From NCBI GenBank assembly GCA_013433145.1, contig CM024169.1, positions 2,914,001 through 2,978,000 on the forward strand: DNA of 64,000 nucleotides, written 5' to 3'. This document shows, in pieces, positions 57,101-64,000 of this stretch. A program made the position numbers and the translations under genes. The notes under the pieces are model-generated. The model was not told the origin of the DNA. It worked only from the letters and a program-made list of their open reading frames with translations, and searched no databases. Numbering within the stretch: position 1 is the first letter of the stretch; each line of letters begins with the position of its first letter. The stretch is from Ascaris suum. Taxonomy: Eukaryota; Nematoda; Chromadorea; Rhabditida; Ascarididae.

Positions 57101-58657
57101 AAGTGAACCAAATCTATCGATTGAATGTAGGAACGGTAAGGACACGGCTGAGGCGGAGGCCAATTCCGCAGGAGCCACTGCTGACACATGTCAGTGCTCA
57201 CCCGAATTACGGAGTGACGATGTGGAAGAAAAGCAGCAGATCTCCAAAAATGAGACGCAAATTACTGATGCCCTAGCAGACAGCCGCGATCAAGTTTCAT
57301 GTCATAGTGTTCAAGGGTCAGAGGTTACGGCTGGCGAATGTGACAATTATCCAGTGGACGGAGATCAAGAGGTTCCACCAATAGCTGCATCAGAAGAAAC
57401 CTCGCAGTTAGGCATAGAATCTTCCCACGTCGAAGGAGACGCAGATGTCGACCATGAACTATGTGTGGAAAAGACACAAGGCGGTGTTGCTTCTGAAACC
57501 TCATCGGAAGGAGAATCACAGAAGGAGCGCAATCCGTTCGATGAGAATGCCAACCATCCGGACACTGTCAACGGCGAACAAAGTCAACAAATCTTGGGCA
57601 ATAAAACAAATGGAAACATCACCGATAAGGTATTTTTTCAGTACTTACTTGGTGGTGATTTTCTCGAAAATTTTATAGTGCGAATATCTAACGTTGTTTC
57701 AGTCATTATATTTGATGCAAATACACCATTATTCAAACATGTTGATGTATTTATGATGAGAGCAGATATGCAAGATTTCGTCGAAAACTAAATGGTTTTG
57801 TAAGAGGGATAGGAAGTCCAGCAATCAACTATATTAGATGGTAAAAGTTGATGAATGGAAGTAGAGGAGGAAAAGTGGAGATGAGGCATGCCTAACATTC
57901 TTATACCTTAAGACTAATCCATGTGTCATCTATATTAGGCAATATTGTTTGTATGGCACTATACACATTCATCCATTGAGACTACATTGTTATTCGGTTC
58001 AGTCGGACGACGAAAAGATGCAGCGTAATGAGCAGCCATCGTCGCCTCTTCAAAAGCCAAGCAGTAAATTCTTTGAAGGTTCCGATGGCGATTCTCAAGG
58101 TTTATTTCATGTACTCTTCGCCTCTTTCGTTCCTCTAATATCCAAGTTTTAACGGCTTCAAGTAGTAGCGGCAAAAAATTCCTAATATATCGCTTTCGAT
58201 TTGTTCATTTTCATATTTTGATCAGTGTAAGTAGTTGTTATGTTCACGAATTCTATACTTCATTCGATTTGGCAGAGTTCTGAACGCACTCATACTTGAG
58301 TCTGCATCTTCGACAACCGGAGTGATGTCAACAAAATTTTTAAACCGCGGCACGTGTATATTCGAGCTGAATAACGTCAGTGATTTGGCCACCACCTGCC
58401 TTACTAGTAATGGGTAGTGTTATGAGATGTGCATTTCCGTTCCCTAATGATTTGTGATAGCTGCAGATGTTTCATTTGGGAACATTAGATAATCGTGTGA
58501 AAGTTTCTAATACTTATTCAAAGCTCAGTTATTCCAAGGGTCAGCGCATTACTATGAGCTTCAAAATTTTGCAGATGTTAGAGGTGGAGAAGATGAGACA
58601 GAGGTTGCCACGTTGATGCATCAAACTACCGAGGCAGAGCACCAAACGAGCGTTTAA
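45194..58657 (+). CDS. ERICH3-like large glutamate-rich protein (one apparent frameshift)
   Basis: Exons: 45194-45298, about 45367-45475, about 46408/46422-46592, 49621-49681 or 49732, about 50190-50356, 51919-52121, 53812-54024, 54679-57629, 58003-58099, 58575-58657 (stop TAA). All later junctions keep phase; two split an AGG arginine codon. The N-terminus LLDNYNPLYDVHLRQYF, then HMQKHLRNIGL, matches human ERICH3 (LLAAYNSLMDKHLAGYF, then RIRRHLLRSGL). Exon 3, with QKKLDAAEKVEICRKIR, matches ERICH3 IKKKLETLARKERIQRF. Exons 5-7 are basic and serine/proline-rich. Exon 8 encodes about 980 residues, mostly E, S, T and Q, after an alanine/valine-rich hydrophobic stretch (LAVVGVSALAGGASAVAAAA). The total of about 1,390 residues is close to vertebrate ERICH3 (roughly 1,500). 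The frame shifts once at an A4 run, 56571-56574. The exon 2-3 junction is unsettled. I see no DUF4590-like domain. Function in this organism is unknown. Confidence 0.7.
46593..49620 (+). other. large intron of the ERICH3-like gene
   Basis: About 3 kb between the phase-0 donor CGA|gtaagt and the acceptor aatttcag. A 92-codon frame (46844-47122) lies inside it, after a tttttgcag, but it does not fit the phase and resembles nothing. An ACTGAATCTAA tandem motif sits near 49028-49066. Confidence 0.5.
55151..55303 (+). repeat. internal tandem duplication in the acidic exon (about 26 residues, two copies)
   Basis: Copy 1 starts YDAQNDEESEKQFDTEAVEL and copy 2 starts YDAQNETSDKQLDNEVFESE; each is followed by EAVK. 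The copies are about 78 and 75 bases long and have diverged in many codons, so the duplication is not recent. Confidence 0.75.
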
Positions 58658-61480
58658 CCGGGTTGTCAACACGAAAGCTTTCTTTTTCATCAATCAACTC
58701 CAAAGCTAGACCTGTATATCGGTAGACTTAATCCTAGAAAACTGTTTCTCAACCGACCTCGACATAGCCAGCAATGGAGAACCAAAAAACAGACAGTTTA
58801 ACAAGGGGAAGATTATAAGGAAGCCTGTCATGCATAAATTACAAGGTGTGTTCATATGTAACCTGGAGCAGAAATACGTAATACATCACCATGCGAGAAC
58901 AAGGGAAGAGAGTTCACATGGGTGTCAAAATACAGAGCTAGCCGTTTTGTGCACATCGAGCGTTCACGGGGTAAGCGGTGCTATGAGCATTCTTTCATTT
59001 TGTTTTGGAATATACAGCGTGGTGGACCGTGTTATATATAGCAGATTTTAGAAGTAAATTAGAGTTGTCATACTTGCACACTTAATCGGATATTTAAGTG
59101 GATGATTGGTTGAAATTTGTACCACAATGTTCTCCCCTCTTCCAAGCGCATTGTTCGCCTTTACTCACCTCGACCACATGCGCTTGACATGGTGCTTTAT
59201 AATTTTGATTAGCCACCTAGTCAGAATGACCTCATGAGGTTCTTTAGCTGCAGCTGGAAATATTCAGCGGTCCAGCATTATGAATGCTGCTAATTCCAGC
59301 TTTGTCAGGAAAAAACGAGCAAGACTGTCCTAGAAATTAGATCACTGGAAATTTTTGGCTGGAATAGGAAAATCTATAACTTGTTTTCCAAATCTCACGT
59401 ATCTCCCAGTCATATTTCCGTTATAGATGCGTAATATTTGAGATTTCAGCTGCATTTTCCCGATGCTGCTAATTGCAGGTGGCAACAGCAATAGTTTGGT
59501 GGTGTCCACATTTATGTATTAACGTTAAACGTAACTGCAACGAATTCATTGAATTTGCGGAATGTTACACTCGGCTGCCTCAGTAGACTTTCAGCGCAAA
59601 TTTTATTCAACTGCTATTCAAAGCCTGTGCACAACAACCAGTTGCAAAAACTGTTGCATACTGCCGCTAAGGGTTTCACTTAGACAACCGGGTGTGGGAT
59701 TTATTTGGATTCAATGATTTCGTTGTAATAAATTTGACAGTCGCTTTTCAAGCTTATACCAAAAACCAATCAATCACTCTCATCGTATAAGAGTAGCACC
59801 CATTTATCTTGGCTTAAATGTGACCGAAATACAGAGCGCATCATCCATCGCTTTGTCCGATGAACGCATGCGAAACTGAATTGCATTTTTTTGCAACTTG
59901 TAAGCACATTAAATGTCCTCCGACGCTTACAGAGCGCATCATCCATCGCTTTGTCCGATGATTGCATGCGAAACTTAATTGCTTTTTTTTGTGCAACATA
60001 CGCAATGTTTTTGGAATTGCACATTTAGCAATTCAATCCTCCTCGACGTTTATAGGTCGAACGAGGCAGTCAAATCGCACGATCAATACAATATTTATAT
60101 GCTTCCAAAATTGTGAGAGATTTTATTCGGTTTTTGTGCAACCATAAATTGTTTTTGTGATCCCGTCGTTTCACTCCTCGGATAATTCAAATTATTTTCT
60201 GTTGGACTTCAACGTTGCCAATAATACTTTCGCCGAAAAAGAGTGTCCAAATAAACAATGCGGTGGTGATGATATCCTAATATTTTCCCACAGGGATGAT
60301 AATTTCAGTACATTGACGAATTAAAGAAACATCTGCATTTTTCAATTGTTCGACTCTAAGAAATGGCGGCTTTCTGTTAACTTTTCAACAATGGTCGATA
60401 TATATTATACATGGATCACCTTGAATCTCATCTGCTAACTATCATGTTTTTTTCTTTCGTGATTCTCATTTTAACAAGATTTCTATTTTGAAAGAATAAT
60501 GGAATTTTATACAATGTTTTGTTTTATGAGTGATCAGATAGTTGAAATTTTACTACGTATGTTGCAATATTCGTTGCAAAACTTTAAAAGTGTTCGTTGG
60601 GGTTAGCAACGGAAGGTAAATGCGAATATCATGCTAATTTCTCTGATCCGCTTCTAAACTTGTTTTTTTTTCTGCAGTTAATTTCCGGCACTCATAATTG
60701 AGATGGCATTGTTGAGGTATTGGTTGCGCATAAAGCAAATATTAACCTGAGGAATAGATCATACGCTACTATTCAAAAGCTTCAAAAGCATACAATTATT
60801 TGACGTTCAGTTTGCCAATTTTGTTGTGTTTTTCGAATGTTGAAATAAGTTTTTGCTGGAAGTATTGTAACCATTGCTTGGAAGTCAATTAATTCTTCAT
60901 AAAAGTAGAAGCTGATTTTCTTGACATTTTCATATTAGAGAAAGCTCACATTAATATCTTTTTTGAAGTATGTTACTATTTTCGTAGTTTTCAAATTCAT
61001 TATTAGAGAAGACTCTATGAACTATGTAGACTTATCTTCTCAATTCCTTTGTTTTTCTTCATGTGTAATGGTATATTGAAATAGCCATTCGGCGTGTATG
61101 ATTCGCCCATTCAAATTGTAATATTTGACGAGTTCGCTTTAAGCTTTGTTTAGTTCGCATTCAATGAGGTTACCATACGATAATGGATACAACATTAGAA
61201 TGTGCGTGCATCGTCGTTTATTTCAAACTTTATATGTCGCCCGATTGCAATTTCTTCACATAAATTCCACTTTGAATTTCACTTTTAAAGGTATGAAATT
61301 TTTACGAAGTATAGAAATTTCCCAATAAATTTCGATGAAATCAAATATTGAATTTGATGATTATAGGGATGGGAAATATCCTTTAATCTTCAACTAATGC
61401 ATTCATCGAACATGATCATGCCTCTTTTGTAATAACCGAAATCCCTTTCATAGAAATATATGAGGATTTCTCGTGGAGAA
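58658..61480. other. downstream region, mostly non-coding
   Basis: Contains the 3' UTR of the ERICH3-like gene. The nearest clear AATAAA on the plus strand is at 59727-59732, more than 1 kb after the stop, so a closer variant signal may be used. A tandem duplication follows. No further exon could be supported. Confidence 0.4.
59831..60061 (+). repeat. 98-bp tandem duplication
   Basis: The segment beginning acagagcgcatcatccatcg at 59831 recurs at 59929 with only a few changes over about 65 bases. The rest of the unit (cctccgacgctta) recurs in diverged form near 60045. Each copy includes the small dyad CATCG...CGATG. Confidence 0.8.
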
Positions 61481-61488
61481 CTTGAAAA

Positions 61489-62082
61489 TTGATCGTTTCA
61501 CTGAAACTTAATCGAAAACCCTCATGCACATTATCAATGTTGTTTTGCGATTGGACGAATAGTTTGATATTACTGTTTAGTGCGATATACGTGTGCTGCA
61601 AAACTCTCATTGCTTCAATTCCAAATAAATGTGATATTTTGTCATTGCATTTTTTGCAACACTACACTCTAAAAATTGCTCTCTTTTTCGGCCACTATCA
61701 AAAGTTAAACAATGCAAAACGATATGGCCGCTCATTTTTACACTCTGAATGTGCAAGATTTCCTGATACTTTGTCAGCTCAATTAGCCTTGCGCAGGCGA
61801 TTTATTCTCCTGCGGTTGATTTCATCAATAAACGATTCGATCATTGCGCTCAATGAAAATGTACAAAGTGACATCGCATACAATGACTACGCAAAAGTTT
61901 TGATGTCTTCTGTCATGAGAAATATTTTGCAAAACAAGTTGCAATTTAGCTGGTTATCCACAGCCTGGGAGATAACATTGTCCTTTCTTAGCCTCGCAGC
62001 GCACAATGGGTTCTCAGCATACCTAAAATCTCGAAATTTCTGGCGTTTCTGCCATATAACACACATGTGTTACAGTTTCTAA
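61489..62082 (+). CDS. unexplained 197-codon open frame
   Basis: The frame runs 594 bases to a TAA without a stop. At this base composition about one codon in fifteen should be a stop, so this length is unlikely by chance. The first in-frame ATG is about 50 bases inside. The product would be hydrophobic in its first third (SLILLFSAIYVCC), with a more polar later part (INDSIIALNENVQSDIAYND). I recognise no domain, and no clear splice sites flank it. It could be a single exon, an exon of a larger gene or a decayed element. Confidence 0.3.
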   Translation: MIVSLKLNRKPSCTLSMLFCDWTNSLILLFSAIYVCCKTLIASIPNKCDILSLHFLQHYTLKIALFFGHYQKLNNAKRYGRSFLHSECARFPDTLSAQLALRRRFILLRLISSINDSIIALNENVQSDIAYNDYAKVLMSSVMRNILQNKLQFSWLSTAWEITLSFLSLAAHNGFSAYLKSRNFWRFCHITHMCYSF

Positions 62083-63088
62083 CAAATTTTATGCAACATT
62101 GTTTGAAACACTTAATGAATGCCATCTTTCCACTTAGCTTATTTTGGTCGAGCCATAGGAAATGTTGTTTATAGCGAAGCACTGGAGCTGCTGCGGTAGC
62201 CTCACAATTTTGTTGGGATCTTCAGTGTTCACACGTCGATAACAATATGCACACGTACATGCATTTCTATGATGCTAGATCAATTTATGAGAAATTCACA
62301 CCGATTACATCGAGCTAGCATAGCATTAGCTTCCACTCAAATGCATCGCTCAACATGCACGGCTTTAAAAGTGGTTGAAACATCATAAGCTCTTTAACTA
62401 TTTTCTTTGCTTTCATGTTAAAGTGCATTTATGGTTGCGGTTAGTGGATGGTTGGTCTCCTTCATTTGGTCCTTTTATTGCTTTCATGAGGCACTCTTTT
62501 CCAAATTTCTCCTTATGAAGTAGAAATCGTGTTTACGGTCAAGAAAACGTAGCTGCGATTGAGTATGATTGGAAAGCATAGCGGTAAAGAAAATAAGCCG
62601 ATGGCGAATATCTTTCTAAGAGGACTCTCAAGAATGAAATGAGGGAAAATCCGCTGCAATCATGTGAGGTTCACTGAACAGAAGAGTGAAATCAGTGGGT
62701 AGAACTGCAAAAGAATACTTCAAACTCCTACTATACTGTTTCCATAAGGAAGTCTGTCCACAGTGGTATTTGCCGATATTTTTGTTCCTCGATCTCCCAA
62801 ATTCCAAGGTGCTTTACTTTAAAAGGCCAAATAAACTAAGCGCCTAATATATTTCTCGTTTTCTTGCATAGAATTGTGATATATCAATAATGTGTTCGAT
62901 TTCCCTTATGAAATGACTATCCTATAGTATGCAATTTTTCCATTCTTAAGCTCTCCTAGATTATACTATATTATTAATCACTCATTACTTCGTATTTTCC
63001 TATGACTTACTGCCAAAAAAAGATTTTTGCATGAGAGTATGGCTGAGCAAGTTTGGGAAATTTTAGATGATGCGATATTTGGGTTCCT

Positions 63089-63655
63089 TCATAACTCGCA
63101 AATGCTGCAACTAAATTCAAAAAAAAGAACATTGGTTGTTATTAGGAAAGAAGGCAGGATTTGATTCAGCAGGCTGTGAAGTGGCTGAGAGGTCTCACAG
63201 AGAGCTTTCTTGATACGTTTTGATTTTTCGTTCCCATCACTCAAGGCATTCTTTGTCGTTTGATGCAACATTTCAAGAAGTTTTAATTTTCGTCGTTTCA
63301 CAAATGCTGTATGGGAAGCTGGACGCTTTATACAATTTTTGGCACTGGATGCTGCACTTTTGCTAGTTAGCAACATTTTCCACAGTTGCTAACTGCTATG
63401 ACAAAAAACGTTAAACAAGTTGTGCAGCATATCAACGGAATTGCACAACAAATGCTTACCGATCAAAAAGGAAGACGAGAAATTAACTATTGACGACGTA
63501 TGGCTATGGCGCTTTTCAGGCACGAATCGGAACTCGCTCGTGCATGGAAAACACAAGTGGACAATAGCGCGATTATCCATATGATGATGATCGAAAATTT
63601 TTAAATGCTTAAGCAATGATTCGAAAATTTTTTCTTCTCGTTTGGCTCTCCTCAT
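63089..63655 (-). pseudogene. open frame interrupted by one in-frame stop
   Basis: On the minus strand the same frame is open from 63655 (ATG) to the stop at 63089, except for one TAG at 63389-63391. The first part is charged and histidine-rich (LLKHLKIFDHHHMDN), the second lysine-rich (FVKRRKLKLLEMLHQTTK). A good donor, ATCG|gtaagc, exists at about 63461-63466, but no acceptor restores phase. It may be a pseudogene, two exons of different genes, or 3' UTR of the gene at the window edge. Confidence 0.2.
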
Positions 63656-63743
63656 CTTCCAGGCAACTGCTACTATGTAATCTCAACAACAAATATAGAG
63701 TATTATACGATTGCTGTTGCCTCACTCCCTCGGTTCACGTGTT

Positions 63744-64000
63744 TCAAACGCTGAACAGCAAAAAATGCCTATGAGTATTTCCTCTCGAAGAAATTAAGCT
63801 ACATCCAAGCCACTCCTGAGTTTCGTTTATGGGCGTCCTTTTTTCCTGAAGAATGCTGTGAATTTTTCGGCAAAACGCCAACATCAAAATTATTTCGTGC
63901 AGAAAACATTATCGTAACTTTTTTTCTTTGAGGCCTATTATTTCGTTACCTTGATGACAGCTGATTTGTCCATTATAGGTGAGTCATCAACCTCTGCATT
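63744..64000 (-). CDS. 3' end of a minus-strand gene running off the right edge (partial)
   Basis: The edge exon 64000-63950 reads AEVDDSPIMDKSAVIK and ends in phase 0 at AAG|gtaacg. The last exon starts after cattcttcag at 63845 and stops at TGA 63744-63746 (33 codons, with NETQEWLGCSLISSRG). An alternative acceptor ten bases upstream (63855) gives a shorter tail ending at 63799. The family cannot be judged from so little sequence. Confidence 0.3.

Overview
This window is animal nuclear DNA of low GC (by eye 35-40%), with spliced genes, T-rich-then-AG acceptors, long non-coding stretches, microsatellites and one non-LTR retrotransposon fragment. Nothing in it is bacterial: no operons, no tRNA, rRNA or spliced-leader gene that I could recognise, and no CRISPR array. 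The RTE-type tail, the sparse gene layout and the intron style fit a nematode with a fairly large genome (ascarid-like is my guess), but the sequence does not prove the clade.

Two genes are well supported. On the minus strand, about 0.98-4.56 kb, eight exons join in frame into an endophilin-type BAR-domain protein of about 266 residues that ends without an SH3 domain. On the plus strand, 45.19-58.66 kb, about ten exons encode a large acidic protein. Its N-terminus matches ERICH3 (glutamate-rich protein 3), and most of its length is one very long exon that now carries a single-base frameshift.

Three further loci are weaker but consistent in splice phase: a four-exon 80-residue protein on the minus strand (5.28-6.26 kb), a six-exon 188-residue protein on the minus strand (40.81-42.05 kb), and the 3' end of a plus-strand gene at the left edge (0.23-0.71 kb). 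That last gene converges on the BAR gene, with a palindromic AATAAATTTATT between them. Isolated candidate exons lie at 7.2-9.0, 11.3-12.9, 30.5-31.5, about 35.0, 43.3-43.7 and 63.7-64.0 kb. I recognise none of them.

The rest is mostly AT-rich intergenic or intronic DNA. It holds a decayed RTE-like reverse transcriptase tail (33.7-34.3 kb), an (AT)80 microsatellite, long G and C runs, a 98-bp tandem duplication, a perfect 24-bp palindrome and a GAG-loop hairpin. An unexplained 197-codon open frame lies at 61.5-62.1 kb. I see no pathway link among the genes; they look like ordinary independent loci. All exon boundaries were placed by hand from splice dinucleotides and reading phase, with no transcript support.
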